Below, piece by piece: positions 8,251 to 16,650 of a stretch of DNA of 29,769 nucleotides. Origin of the DNA: JBKHHU01 sp046539045. GTDB lineage: Bacteria; Planctomycetota; Phycisphaerae; SM23-33. The notes beneath the pieces are model-generated. The model made no database searches and was not told the DNA's origin. It was given only the letters and a program-made list of their open reading frames with translations. Position numbers and translations under genes: made by a program. Within the stretch, counting starts at the first letter, position 1. Every line of letters begins with the position of its first letter. The stretch lies in assembly GCA_046539045.1 (NCBI GenBank), contig JBKHHU010000016.1, positions 1 to 29,769 of the forward strand, in the 5' to 3' direction.

Positions 8251-9015
8251 CTATACCATCGCCAGCCAATCCCTGAGCGGGTCGATCTCGGGGACAGGCG
8301 CGAACATGAGCCACAGGATGTTCAGGCCGGTGATGATGTCATATGGAATCGTCATCCGCGGCCAGAGCCACGGGCGGATCTTCATCCACCAGCCGCCTTT
8401 ACGCGGATCAGTGATGGGATTCTTCCCGTCGATGATCGCTTTGGTGTGTCGCATCCGGCGGATCCAGGTGAATGCGGGGCTGATCGCCTGCTGGACGACC
8501 AGTGCAGAAATGTTGAAGGCGAATGTCCCGATCAGGACAGCCGCAAACCTCTCGCCACGCTGCCAGTATCCGACGCGGCACTTCTCGATGATGTCTTCGG
8601 CCCGAGCACGCGTGTAGGAGATCATGAACGCGTTGAAGAAGGCCAGCATGCTGAGCAGGATGAATGTGACGTTCGGGACCTCGCGGGAGGCGTAGTAGAC
8701 GGCGATGCCGGCGTAGATCGCGAAGTCGCTGTAGCGGTCCAGCGTGGAATCGAGGAAGGCGCCGAAGCGGCTGGTCATGTTGCCGAGGCGGGCGACGGCC
8801 CCGTCAAGCATGTCGCACGCGGCCGAGAAAATCAGCAGCGCCCCAGCCAGCATGATGAACCAGAACGAGCCGATCGCATAGCAGATGCCGGCAGCGGTGG
8901 TGATCACGATGCCCAGAGCGCTCAATGCGTTGGGTGTCACCTTCACCCGCACCAGTCCGCGGGCGATCGCATCCCGCGCCGTGCTGAAGCCCCATCCCAC
9001 AGCTCGTCCGATCAT
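8251..9015 (-). CDS. CDP-alcohol phosphatidyltransferase family protein
   Basis: This is a 254-residue integral membrane enzyme. It has the complete family signature D-x2-D-G-x2-A-R-x8-G-x3-D-x3-D, with Asp68, Asp71, Gly72, Ala75, Arg76, Gly85, Asp89 and Asp93, which binds the metal and CDP. It transfers a phosphatidyl group from CDP-diacylglycerol to an alcohol. The substrate is not certain. The RARAEDI block after the signature and the long hydrophilic loop near 190-215 recall inositol-phosphate-type and actinobacterial PgsA-like members more than E. coli PgsA. Glycerol-3-phosphate, myo-inositol phosphate or another alcohol are all possible. GGGAG precedes the start. The gene lies 87 bases after the TlyA-like gene on the same strand, possibly in one transcript. 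Confidence 0.88.
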   Translation of the reverse strand: MIGRAVGWGFSTARDAIARGLVRVKVTPNALSALGIVITTAAGICYAIGSFWFIMLAGALLIFSAACDMLDGAVARLGNMTSRFGAFLDSTLDRYSDFAIYAGIAVYYASREVPNVTFILLSMLAFFNAFMISYTRARAEDIIEKCRVGYWQRGERFAAVLIGTFAFNISALVVQQAISPAFTWIRRMRHTKAIIDGKNPITDPRKGGWWMKIRPWLWPRMTIPYDIITGLNILWLMFAPVPEIDPLRDWLAMV

Positions 9016-9102
9016 TCTCTAACGCTCCCTTTTTCTGGAACCGTACCCACGCTTCCCGGCGACACCCATCCCCGCCCGGGCCTTTGCCTTCCGTTAGTCT
9101 GG

Positions 9103-9675
9103 CTACCGAGGGACGAGCCACAGCAGGAATTCGCGATTCCCTCCCTTGCCCTTTATCCTGCAGCGGGTTGTTGAGCGAACCTCGAACCCCAGTTCATCCA
9201 GACGCTCACAGACGTCCGTGCGTACCTGTTCTGCTTCCTCGCTGGTGAGTGTGCGGTGAAGCTTTTTCTTGTGCAGCTTTGCGTACTCGTAGTGAGGCTT
9301 GAGCAGGGCGACAATGCCCAGGCAGTCCGGCTTGAGCCACTTCGCTGCCTGTGGGACACCCAGATGTAACGGCGTCCAGGACATGTCCAGCACGACGAGA
9401 TCTACCGGTTCGACCGGCTCCAGGTGCAGGGCGTTAGTGCGTTCGTGCACCACGACGCGATCGTCCTTCCGCAGTGTCCATGCCAGATCACCGTACCCGG
9501 TGTCGATCGCGTGCACTTTCCCGGCACCCCGTTGCAGCAGACAATCGGTGAACCCGCCGACATTGCAGCCGAAGTCTGCTGCGGTCAGTCGGCTGACGTC
9601 CAAGCCGAAATCGCTGAGTGCGCCGTCAAGCTTCAACCCGCCACGGGAAACGAATTTTCGCTCTTCATCCGTCAT
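9103..9675 (-). CDS. TlyA-like FtsJ-fold rRNA 2'-O-methyltransferase lacking the S4 domain
   Basis: This is a 190-residue protein. It begins directly with VSRGGLKL, the linker that follows the S4 domain in TlyA proteins (usually about 270 residues), so the RNA-binding S4 domain is absent. The SAM-binding motif DFGCNVGGFTDCLL spans 34-47. Lys15, Asp98 (LDMSW), Lys126 (LLKPHYE) and Glu182 (NREFLLW) look like the K-D-K-E catalytic set of RrmJ/FtsJ enzymes. TlyA methylates cytidines of 16S and 23S rRNA; the exact target here is unknown. I chose ATG 9675 because GGGAGG lies seven bases upstream. An upstream in-frame start at 9711 would place coding sequence across the rpsT terminator. Its rpsT neighbour suits a ribosomal role. 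Confidence 0.8.
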   Translation of the reverse strand: MTDEERKFVSRGGLKLDGALSDFGLDVSRLTAADFGCNVGGFTDCLLQRGAGKVHAIDTGYGDLAWTLRKDDRVVVHERTNALHLEPVEPVDLVVLDMSWTPLHLGVPQAAKWLKPDCLGIVALLKPHYEYAKLHKKKLHRTLTSEEAEQVRTDVCERLDELGFEVRSTTRCRIKGKGGNREFLLWLVPR

Positions 9676-9698
9676 CGCCCGCCTCCCGATTGCGCACG

Positions 9699-9731
9699 AA
9701 AAACAGCCCACAGAATAGCTTCCGTGGGCTG
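9699..9731 (-). terminator. Rho-independent terminator of rpsT
   Basis: On the minus strand an 8-base stem (9731-9724 with 9711-9704) and a 12-base loop are followed by TTTTT at 9703-9699. It lies 26 bases after the rpsT stop and 23 bases before the TlyA-like start, so the methyltransferase would depend on readthrough or on a promoter I cannot see. Confidence 0.75.
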
Positions 9732-9756
9732 ATGGTGTCCACTGTTACCGCGGAAA

Positions 9757-10023
9757 TCAGGCTTTGGCTGCGTTGAGGCGTTTGGTCAAACGGGCCTTTT
9801 TGCGGGCGGCCACGTTCTTGTGAATCGTGCCTTTGGACGCGATATGGTCGAGCGTCCTGTAGCATTTCTTCAGCGCCTCTTCAGCCTGGGTGGTATCGCC
9901 GGATTCAAGGGCTTCGTCAAAGGTCTTGACCGCCTGCTTGATCTGGTCTTTGCGCCAGCGGTTGCGGGCGCGTCTCTTCACGTTCTGGCGGATTCGCTTC
10001 TTAGCGGAAAGCGTGTGTGCCAC
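9757..10023 (-). CDS. rpsT: 30S ribosomal protein bS20
   Basis: This is an 88-residue protein with the family-typical length, a basic N-terminus (SAKKRIRQN, KRRARN) and a C-terminal helix containing GTIHKNVAARKKARL. bS20 binds 16S rRNA early in 30S assembly. The start codon is GTG at 10023, with AGGAG six bases upstream; an ATG lies between them in another frame. It has its own promoter (about 10079-10106) and terminator, so it is a monocistronic unit or the head of one with readthrough into the TlyA-like gene. An unusual point is Cys54 in the otherwise standard sequence. Confidence 0.97.
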   Translation of the reverse strand: MAHTLSAKKRIRQNVKRRARNRWRKDQIKQAVKTFDEALESGDTTQAEEALKKCYRTLDHIASKGTIHKNVAARKKARLTKRLNAAKA

Positions 10024-10078
10024 GGATCATCTCCTGTAAATCATTGCACGTACACAAGTCCATGCCGGGAAACGCAAA

Positions 10079-10106
10079 ATTATACAGGGAATCGATCAAA
10101 CAGCAA
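10079..10106 (-). promoter_or_regulatory. Promoter of rpsT
   Basis: On the minus strand TTGCTG at 10106-10101 and a perfect TATAAT at 10084-10079 are separated by 16 bases. The start would be near 10072, leaving a leader of about 50 bases that ends in the AGGAG ribosome site. Confidence 0.5.
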
Positions 10107-10202
10107 GCCAATTCTCTTCCCGGCGCATAATCTTCCTCGACGGCACGTCAATCGCTCCGTCGCAGCCGTCCGTGGCAAGAGCACACCGCTTCCAAGGCGA
10201 GC

Positions 10203-11573
10203 TTACTGGTTCTGTTTCTTCTCGCGAAGGCTCTCGACGCGCTGGCGGACGTCCTTGTAGTTGTAATCCAGCTGGGCCACATCGGAGAACTCTTCCAGGG
10301 CTTGGTCGGTTCGTCCAAGCTGCGCCAGTACGTCCCCGAGGTTATAACGGATTTCCTTCTCGCGCTGCTCGCCCAGTTCGTTCTCCAGACATCGCTGGAA
10401 CGTCTCGGCTGCTTCGTCCAGCCAGCCCTTTTTCTTGAACGCCTGGCCGAGCAGGTTCATCGCGCTGACGCGGCGACGCGGATCCCGTTGGGCCTGCTGC
10501 AGGCTCGCGATCGCGTCGTCCAGCTTCCCCGCCATGAATTGACGGACGCCCAATTCGTACTTCAGGCCCAGGTCGGTCGGATAGTTTGCCGCGCGCTCGG
10601 TATATTCCTGCAGCTCAAACGCCAGCAACTCCCTTGCCGCTTCTTTCAGGGCTTCCCGGTCGCCGTCCAACTTGGCTTTGTGATACTTGCGCTTGATCTG
10701 CCGGATTCTGATGTCGCCGATCCGCATCTTGAACTGATATGACTTGGTATCGGCGAAAGCCTTGGTAAGCACGTCGATGGCCTGGTTCTCGTACGCGGGG
10801 TCCTCGAATTTCAGCAGGGCATCAACCAGGGCGGAAACCTTACCCGGCACGGTCGGTTCCGCCTCGTACTCCTGCTGGGCTTTCTTCACCTGCTGGACAA
10901 GATAGTCTTCGCTCTTGACCATCGAATCGCGTTGCATCAGCTCCTTCTGCTTGTCCATGTCCTTCACCGCGCGGGTGAAGTCGCCCTCCTGGCCGTACTG
11001 GCCCTTCTTCAGGGTGTACTTGGCGCCAAGTTCGCGAAGGGCTTCCTGAAGCTGATTGTCCCCCGGTTTCTCTTTGGCGGCCAGCTCGCAGGCCTGTATG
11101 GCCTTGCCGAAGTCCTCCAGATCATGGAAGGTTTCGGTCAGCACCTGGAGTATCTTGACATTCTTCTTTTCCGACCGCTTCTGCAGTTCGAGAGCGATTT
11201 CGCCGATCCAAAGCGTCACCTCGGGCAGTTCCAGCTTCTTGGCGGCCTGGAGCACCTGCAGCATGTACTGCGCCGAGCCCGGCTCCTTGGCCAGCAGGTA
11301 CTCGGCATTGCAGAGGTTCTGGACGGGGTTCTTGCCGGCCCGCTTCTTGAACGTCTCCATCATGCCCGGGCCCTTGCCGCCCGAGGCCTTGCGCTTCAGC
11401 GAGACTTCACGCAGAGGCTTGTGTCCGCGCTCGAGATTGTCCGGTTCCCTCTGGATGCCCTCGAGATACAGCTCGATGGCAAAATCCCAGTTCCCCGTCT
11501 CGGCTACCTGATCGGCGCGATCGAAAAACGCTTTCCCTTTGCCGCTGCCTGCTTTCGCCTTGCTCTCGGCCAT
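10203..11573 (-). CDS. Tetratricopeptide repeat protein
   Basis: This is a 456-residue, almost entirely helical protein. TPR-like helix pairs are recognisable near the N-terminus (AFFDRADQVAETGNWDFAIEL), at about 150-180 (LEDFGKAIQACELAAKEKP), and most clearly in the C-terminal third: 'KYELGVRQFMAGKLDDAIAS', 'NLLGQAFKKKGWLDEAAET' and 'YNLGDVLAQLGRTDQALEE'. The middle carries long charged helices. No signal peptide or membrane helix is seen, so it is probably cytoplasmic. TPR proteins act as protein-binding scaffolds; the partner is unknown. It lies between rpsT and rsmA on the same strand, but is separated from each by more than 150 bases, so a shared transcript is not certain. Similar TPR proteins are common in planctomycetes. 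Confidence 0.88.
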   Translation of the reverse strand: MAESKAKAGSGKGKAFFDRADQVAETGNWDFAIELYLEGIQREPDNLERGHKPLREVSLKRKASGGKGPGMMETFKKRAGKNPVQNLCNAEYLLAKEPGSAQYMLQVLQAAKKLELPEVTLWIGEIALELQKRSEKKNVKILQVLTETFHDLEDFGKAIQACELAAKEKPGDNQLQEALRELGAKYTLKKGQYGQEGDFTRAVKDMDKQKELMQRDSMVKSEDYLVQQVKKAQQEYEAEPTVPGKVSALVDALLKFEDPAYENQAIDVLTKAFADTKSYQFKMRIGDIRIRQIKRKYHKAKLDGDREALKEAARELLAFELQEYTERAANYPTDLGLKYELGVRQFMAGKLDDAIASLQQAQRDPRRRVSAMNLLGQAFKKKGWLDEAAETFQRCLENELGEQREKEIRYNLGDVLAQLGRTDQALEEFSDVAQLDYNYKDVRQRVESLREKKQNQ

Positions 11574-11730
11574 GAAAGAACCCTTTACTGCTGTCGGCGC
11601 CGTTTCGGAATGTCGAGCCGGGATGCACCGGGGTCACCCGGCCGGAAACCGCGACCGTAGAAACGAGTTACGTCTACCAATCTAGTTTACGCGACACTGT
11701 CTGGCAAGCAAAGACTGTTGCGGGCGCTGC

Positions 11731-12630
11731 TCAGGTTGACTCCCGCGCCGTCCGGGCCAGCGCATTGCCCAACCGTCGGAATTGCTCAGGAGAAACCTGC
11801 TCGGCACGCTGCGTGGGAGAAATGTCGGCCTCGCTGAGGGCCTCGGTGAATAGCTCCCTGCTGAAGGCCGCCCCGCGACGCTTGGCGACGGTGCCGATCT
11901 GTTTCCGCCGCTGGCCGAAGGCAAGCGAAAGGGCCTGCTGAAGTACCTGAACGTCCAGCACTTTCGCTGCTTTCTCAGGGACGAAGTCGATCCGGACGAC
12001 CTGGGATTCGACCTTCGGCCGGGGCCAGAAGGCCGAGGCCGGGGCGAGGGGGCCGGGCACCGCATTCCCCAGCAGGTTCGTCAGTACGCTCACCGGACCG
12101 TAGTCGCGGGTGCCCGGGCCGGTCAGCAGTCGGTCGGCCATCTCTCTCTGGATCATCACGGTCATGCGCGTGATCCGCGGGCACTGCCGGCCCGCAACGG
12201 CAGCCTGCCACGAAAGCGTCAGGCTCTGGGCGATGAGGGGTGTGGCGATGTTGTACGGCAAATTGGCCACCATCTGGGCATCGTCGCCGATGGCGGTGAG
12301 CACCTCGGGGGCGATTTCATGCTTGCCCGCAAGAACATCCTGCTCCAGCAGCTGAAAACTCTCGCGTTCACCAAGACGTTTCCGCAGCACGCGTGCCAGA
12401 CCGTGGTCGATCTCCACCGCGACTACGCGGGCCGCGTGATCCAGAAGTTCCTCGGTGAGGGAGCCCGTACCCGGGCCGACCTCCAGGACCGTCTGCTCCG
12501 GGTCGATCTCCGCGAAGCCGATGACCTTCTGCATCAGGTTCTGGTCGAACAGAAAACACTGGCCGAAACGGTGTCGCGGCTTCAGGCCGGCTTGGTCCAA
12601 CATACGCCGGATGTCCTTGAGGGTCTGCAT
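11731..12630 (-). CDS. rsmA: 16S rRNA (adenine-N6)-dimethyltransferase RsmA/KsgA
   Basis: This is a 299-residue protein. It shows the RsmA opening RFGQCFLFD (family consensus has GQnFL), SAM motif LEVGPGTGSLTEELL at 49-63, the acidic 'VAVEID' strand end, and the catalytic NLPYN at 123-127. The C-terminal helical domain is present. The enzyme dimethylates two adjacent adenosines in helix 45 of 16S rRNA late in 30S assembly. The ATG at 12630 follows the stop codon of the mannosidase gene by a single base, so the two are translationally coupled. An Ala/Arg-rich loop at about 145-155 (AAVAGRQCPRITR) looks like a small insertion. The C-terminus is a little longer than E. coli KsgA (273 residues). 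Confidence 0.95.
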   Translation of the reverse strand: MQTLKDIRRMLDQAGLKPRHRFGQCFLFDQNLMQKVIGFAEIDPEQTVLEVGPGTGSLTEELLDHAARVVAVEIDHGLARVLRKRLGERESFQLLEQDVLAGKHEIAPEVLTAIGDDAQMVANLPYNIATPLIAQSLTLSWQAAVAGRQCPRITRMTVMIQREMADRLLTGPGTRDYGPVSVLTNLLGNAVPGPLAPASAFWPRPKVESQVVRIDFVPEKAAKVLDVQVLQQALSLAFGQRRKQIGTVAKRRGAAFSRELFTEALSEADISPTQRAEQVSPEQFRRLGNALARTAREST

Positions 12631-12631
12631 G

Positions 12632-15559
12632 TCAGTCTCGAACGAATTGGACTTTAACGCCGGCTACACTCCAGGGCTGAAGCTTCGCTCGGAAGCCCTC
12701 GGCTGTGGTCTCGGCGGAATTCCCGGCCGCCGGACGCTCGAGGAAGTCCACTTCCGTCGCTTCGCTGACGCTGCCGAACAGGTTCTTGTTGAGCCCGACG
12801 GTTGCGGACGTTTCCTCCCCGGCAGTTTCCAGCAGGCGGAACACCAGCGCGTCCTCGTCCTCGCATTTCTTGACGCCGGTGATGACGACGTTGTCCGGCG
12901 AGGTGGCGCTCAATGCATCGGCTCGGGCCGGCCAGTCGCCTTCATGGACGGTGGTGCCGACCGGCTGCAGCGGATGGTTGAAGGCCAGGCCGAGTTTCGT
13001 CAACTCGCCAGCCGTGCGGATTGTGCCTTCCGGCATGATGCCAAGATGGATCTTGTGGTTTCCGATTTCGGGCAGCGGGTCGGGGGAATAGCTGGACCGC
13101 AGCAGGCGGACGCGAAGTGTCGAGTTCTCCAGCGAGTATCCGTATTTGCCTTCGTTGAGCACGGCCAGACCGCTTTTGGTGTCGGACTCTTCGGTTTCGC
13201 CGATAACTTCTCCCCAGTTGATCGCGGGGACGTCCTGGCCGTCGTTCAGTTGTCGTTCGATGTGCCCGAACGGGATCTCGTAGCGGCCTGTTGCGTTGGC
13301 CAGACCGGTCGGGAATCGCATCGCCAGCGACGGGATGCCGTTATCGTCGCTGCCGATTTCGCGCCAGTCGACATCCAGATCGACGTCCAGCCATTTTCGA
13401 CCGGCCCGGAGCCCGAAGCGGGTGGTGATCGTAGACTGGCCGATCTTGATGACCGTCCGGCAGGCCGCCTCGTGCGGGCCGTCGCAGGTCATCTTGAAGC
13501 TGCTGAGTTCCAGAGGGCAATCGATGCGTTGGACGTCTCCCAGAGTCCAGGCGGACATGCCTCGCGGCCTTTCCAGAATGTACTCGAGCAGTCCGATCTG
13601 TCGATGGTCGGCGGCGAGATCGGTTCCGTCGGTCTTGTCGATGAGAGAAGTCATCCCGCCGGTCATCGGGTCGAACTCGGCACGGATGTGCTCGTTCTCA
13701 ATCCAGTGCCTGCCGGACGAAACTCGCGGCTGGTATCCTTCGACCTCCGGAATACTCTTCCCGGGCGAATATCCGGTGGATATCTCCTCGTGCCGTCGCC
13801 GGCCGACCGCTTCGATGGTAAAGGCAGCATACCCCAGCGGTCCGACTCGCACGGGGACCGCCAGTTCCACATTCAGATGCCCGAGTTCCTGCCCTTTGCC
13901 GATATGCTGGACCGGGATTTCCCGCCCGTCGGCGGTTCTGGCGATAAACCGGGTATGGGGAAGATTCTTCTCCGGCGGGAAGAAGCCGTTGTCCCAGAGT
14001 CGAACATGGACTGTGTCGTCCTGTTCCGTGGTGGTCGGATTGAAAACCACAAATGCCTGCGGCCAACCGGCACCCGGCGTGGCTTGAGAGATCTGGCCGT
14101 CGCTGGTGCCGAACCCGGGCCCGCCGATGTGTGCGACGCTGACCCTGTCGATCACTTTCGGATCCTCCTGCTCGGGGCCCGAGAAGCTCGTATCCACCCG
14201 CTCAGCCATTGCTCGCCAGGAATGGGTCATCGCCATGGCGGTATCGGCGGCCGTCCGCTGGAATTCGCCCATGTGCCAGTCACGCGTGCCGGGCACGCCG
14301 CTGCCGGGGAGAATATCGTGGAAGTGGCCGAAGATCGTCCGTCGCCAGCTCTCAGCCAGGGAAGCGGCCGGGTAACTCATGCCGATGGCGGCCCAAGCAA
14401 GTGCGGCAGCGCTCTCGGCCCGGCAGCAGAGATTCTCGCCCAGGCGATTCGTCCGCTTGATCTCGCTCTGGGAGGTATAACAGCCGGTGAATTCATAGTT
14501 GAGTTCCCGCTTCAGCACCGGCCAGCGGTCGCCGTTTTCCTCCAGGATGGAGTAGTAATCATCGGTCACGGCGAAGCGGAAGTTCGGGAAAAGCGGCCAA
14601 CTGTCGAACTCGATGATCCGTTTCAGGTCTTTCCGCGTGGGCCCGCCGCCATGGTCGCCGATGCCATACACGAGCATCCAGTCCTCCAGACCGGTTTCCC
14701 TGCAGAACTTCGTAAATGCCGGCAGTACGTGCAGACCGACATGATCGTTGTACCAGGTCGTCTCGCGGTTGCAGAGGATGCGCGAACCGTCGGGCCCTTC
14801 CCACCAGAAGATGGGGGGCTTGTCGAATTTGCCGCCCCGGCAGAAGTAGTATCGGCTGACGCCTCCGCCGGCAAGGATGCCCGGAATGGTGGCTGCGTGT
14901 CCAAAGGTATCCGGGGCCCAGTCCAGTGAGATCTGTTCCGGGTCCCGGCCAAGTGCCTCACTGGTGAACCGGCGAGTATACAGCAGGTGACGTGTCAGCG
15001 ATTCTCCGGAAGGAAGGTTCTTGTCGCCCTCAACCCACAGTGGGGCGGTCACTTCCCATCTGCCGGCGTCGATCTTTTCGCGGATCCGCTGCAGCAGATC
15101 CGGGTTGTACTGCTGCACGATTCGATAGATGGCGCCTTGTGACTGGCTGAACTTGAAATCCGGAAATTCGTCCATCAGTCGCAGGACCGTCAGGAAGTTG
15201 TCGTTCACGGCAGCGACAGTTTCCGGCCAGGACCACTGCCAGTTCATGTCGATGTGGGCATGGCCGACGCAGTGGACGGTGTAGGTTTTGGCGGTTTGGC
15301 CAATTGCCGACAGGTCGCTCTCGATCTGCTCGACGGTATCCTGCAGTTTGTCCAGCCGCCCGCTTCGTGACAGCTCTTCCAGGCGGTCCCAGGCAGCGTC
15401 AATGAGCGTCTGCCAGGCGGGCTGCTGCTGCGGATGCAGTTCAGCGAGTTGCTCACAAAAATCGAGTTCGGCAGCGATACGTTCGGCAGCGGCTGATCGC
15501 TCCAGTACCGTCCATCCCCATTGTTCTTCGATCCACTGCTTTCCGCGTCCATGCGACAT
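12632..15559 (-). CDS. GH38 alpha-mannosidase, cytoplasmic (AMS1-type)
   Basis: This is a 975-residue protein. The catalytic (beta/alpha) domain has the metal ligands and nucleophile of GH38: His102 and Asp104 in GHAHIDMNW, Asp217 in WAPDTFGH (the predicted nucleophile), and His414 in GHFHDILPGSG. GH38 enzymes retain configuration and cleave alpha-mannosides, using a Zn or Co ion. The C-terminal half carries the beta-sandwich domains of the family. There is no signal peptide, so the substrate is probably imported or internal mannosides. I chose ATG 15559 with GGGAG seven bases upstream; an open frame to 15700 lacks a good ribosome site. The gene abuts rsmA by one base. A PEP-CTERM gene lies upstream behind its own terminator. 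Confidence 0.93.
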   Translation of the reverse strand: MSHGRGKQWIEEQWGWTVLERSAAAERIAAELDFCEQLAELHPQQQPAWQTLIDAAWDRLEELSRSGRLDKLQDTVEQIESDLSAIGQTAKTYTVHCVGHAHIDMNWQWSWPETVAAVNDNFLTVLRLMDEFPDFKFSQSQGAIYRIVQQYNPDLLQRIREKIDAGRWEVTAPLWVEGDKNLPSGESLTRHLLYTRRFTSEALGRDPEQISLDWAPDTFGHAATIPGILAGGGVSRYYFCRGGKFDKPPIFWWEGPDGSRILCNRETTWYNDHVGLHVLPAFTKFCRETGLEDWMLVYGIGDHGGGPTRKDLKRIIEFDSWPLFPNFRFAVTDDYYSILEENGDRWPVLKRELNYEFTGCYTSQSEIKRTNRLGENLCCRAESAAALAWAAIGMSYPAASLAESWRRTIFGHFHDILPGSGVPGTRDWHMGEFQRTAADTAMAMTHSWRAMAERVDTSFSGPEQEDPKVIDRVSVAHIGGPGFGTSDGQISQATPGAGWPQAFVVFNPTTTEQDDTVHVRLWDNGFFPPEKNLPHTRFIARTADGREIPVQHIGKGQELGHLNVELAVPVRVGPLGYAAFTIEAVGRRRHEEISTGYSPGKSIPEVEGYQPRVSSGRHWIENEHIRAEFDPMTGGMTSLIDKTDGTDLAADHRQIGLLEYILERPRGMSAWTLGDVQRIDCPLELSSFKMTCDGPHEAACRTVIKIGQSTITTRFGLRAGRKWLDVDLDVDWREIGSDDNGIPSLAMRFPTGLANATGRYEIPFGHIERQLNDGQDVPAINWGEVIGETEESDTKSGLAVLNEGKYGYSLENSTLRVRLLRSSYSPDPLPEIGNHKIHLGIMPEGTIRTAGELTKLGLAFNHPLQPVGTTVHEGDWPARADALSATSPDNVVITGVKKCEDEDALVFRLLETAGEETSATVGLNKNLFGSVSEATEVDFLERPAAGNSAETTAEGFRAKLQPWSVAGVKVQFVRD

Positions 15560-15675
15560 CCTGTTTCTCCCGGTCTGGATATTGTGTTGGAGAGGGTTTT
15601 CTCGGGCTCGCAGGATAGCAAAGCGGCTGGGCCCACGCGAGCAGAATCGAGCGCGCCGGGGGCGGCGCGCAAAGG

Positions 15676-15710
15676 AAACGGCTCTCGCTGATGGTGTCAA
15701 CGAGAGCCGT
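15676..15710 (-). terminator. Terminator of first PEP-CTERM gene
   Basis: A 10-base perfect stem pairs 15710-15701 with 15687-15678 on the minus strand, with a 13-base loop, and is followed by TTTCCTTT. It lies 26 bases after the stop of the PEP-CTERM gene and before the mannosidase start. Confidence 0.6.
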
Positions 15711-15735
15711 CTGAAATTCGATCGATCACTGCCTA

Positions 15736-16365
15736 TCAGCGACGGCGGCGACGCAGCAGCATTCCGGCACCGACGGTGGCCAGGAGGGCCATCGTGGTCG
15801 GCTCGGGGATGGTAACGGTGCCGGTGACCTGATCATCATGGCCAAAGCCCGTGCCGTCCAACTGGCCGAAAACGGAGAGTGTGTCCCCGAACTCGCCGAG
15901 TTCAGTCTTGGGGATACGCACTTCGAGAGCATCCGCGATTTTCAGGTCGTCGCCCTCTTGAGTGCTCCAGTCAGGAGTAAAAAGGCTGCCCGGCTGGAAG
16001 AAAACGCCCATTGCAGCACTGTCGTACATGATTACCTGCATTTGGCCGAGCGGAGTATCGCTCTCTTCGTCCGACAGATTCAGGACGAAAACCGTGGATT
16101 CGCTCACGGACGTGTCTTCGCCATTGCGGTCCAGCGCCGGCTCCTTCACCGACAGGCCGACATACAGGTAATCGTCGTCCGCAGCAAAGAAGACCTGGTC
16201 AATGTCAAGGCCACCTTCGTACAGCGGCCCGGACTCGGTGGTGTCGGTAAGCACCGCATCGTATTCGTCACCGACTACGGTACCGTCGATAGTTGGGGCG
16301 GCACCGGCCGAGGCGGCCAAACCGATGATGCATGCCAGCGCAACTGTCAAACTGATCCTGTACAT
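15736..16365 (-). CDS. PEP-CTERM sorted secreted protein with CBM9/DOMON-like domain (copy A)
   Basis: This is a 209-residue protein. A signal peptide ends near residue 22 (SAGAA). The body opens with PTIDGTVVGDEYDAVL and continues through 'DDDYLYVGLSVKE', a pattern like carbohydrate-binding family 9 or DOMON-type sandwich domains that begin after an 'IDG' strand; this is inference. The C-terminus is a clear PEP-CTERM tail: PEPTTMALL, a short hydrophobic helix, then RRRRR. In known systems exosortase cleaves such tails and the proteins join the envelope or extracellular matrix. No exosortase gene is in the window. It is a tandem paralogue of the gene at 16710-17336, and the two share a nearly identical 35-base leader. 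The start has two purine-rich ribosome-site-like blocks upstream. Confidence 0.92.
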   Translation of the reverse strand: MYRISLTVALACIIGLAASAGAAPTIDGTVVGDEYDAVLTDTTESGPLYEGGLDIDQVFFAADDDYLYVGLSVKEPALDRNGEDTSVSESTVFVLNLSDEESDTPLGQMQVIMYDSAAMGVFFQPGSLFTPDWSTQEGDDLKIADALEVRIPKTELGEFGDTLSVFGQLDGTGFGHDDQVTGTVTIPEPTTMALLATVGAGMLLRRRRR

Positions 16366-16400
16366 AAATGTACTCCTTTTCTCCTCCGTCAGGAAGCGTA
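16366..16400 (-). repeat. Conserved 5' leader, copy A (dispersed repeat with 17337-17371)
   Basis: The 35 bases immediately upstream of the copy A ATG match those upstream of the copy B ATG at all but a few positions. Both contain TACGCTTCC, then CGGAGGAG, then AGGAGTACATT next to the start. Two Shine-Dalgarno-like blocks occur in each. The leader is better conserved than the proteins' central parts. Confidence 0.75.
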
Positions 16401-16432
16401 TTTACTTATCGTTTTGAAGTCTCTGCACACGA

Positions 16433-16441
16433 ATTATACCA
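16433..16441 (-). promoter_or_regulatory. Extended -10 promoter of PEP-CTERM copy A
   Basis: On the minus strand a perfect TATAAT (16438-16433) is preceded directly by TGG, making the TGnTATAAT extended -10 form. The -35 position holds only a poor match. The predicted leader is about 60 bases and ends in the conserved 35-base block. Confidence 0.42.
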
Positions 16442-16459
16442 CCTGTGACCGTACACAGG
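16442..16459. promoter_or_regulatory. 18-base inverted repeat next to promoter of PEP-CTERM copy A
   Basis: CCTGTG at 16442-16447 and CACAGG at 16454-16459 are exact reverse complements around six bases. The element begins three bases upstream of the -10 in transcription order and covers the spacer and -35 zone, as a repressor operator would. The half-sites are not spaced as in a CRP site. Confidence 0.42.
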
Positions 16460-16650
16460 CAGCCTTTTCTGCGGATTCTTCGCATGCCCGCGCTCGACGA
16501 ACAACCGGGTCGCGCTTGGGAAAGAGGCAACAACGGCTCCAACAACCAGCCGTCCCTATCTCCCCGAGAACACTCCGAGTTCAGCGTTCATCGAACACCC
16601 TCATTGGACATGAGTATATATAGTACTCGCGATTACGAAAGGCCGCAAGA

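Noticed and set aside
8155..9174. 339-codon plus-strand open frame opposite the phosphatidyltransferase
   Set aside because: It overlaps a terminator hairpin and a gene with a perfect family signature on the other strand.
12455..14929. 824-codon open frame on the plus strand opposite the mannosidase and rsmA genes
   Set aside because: The opposite strand holds complete GH38 and RsmA motifs. The plus-strand product shows no recognisable domain.
16442..16459. CRP/FNR-type site before PEP-CTERM copy A
   Set aside because: The TGTG and CACA halves are six bases apart rather than eight, so spacing does not fit CRP.
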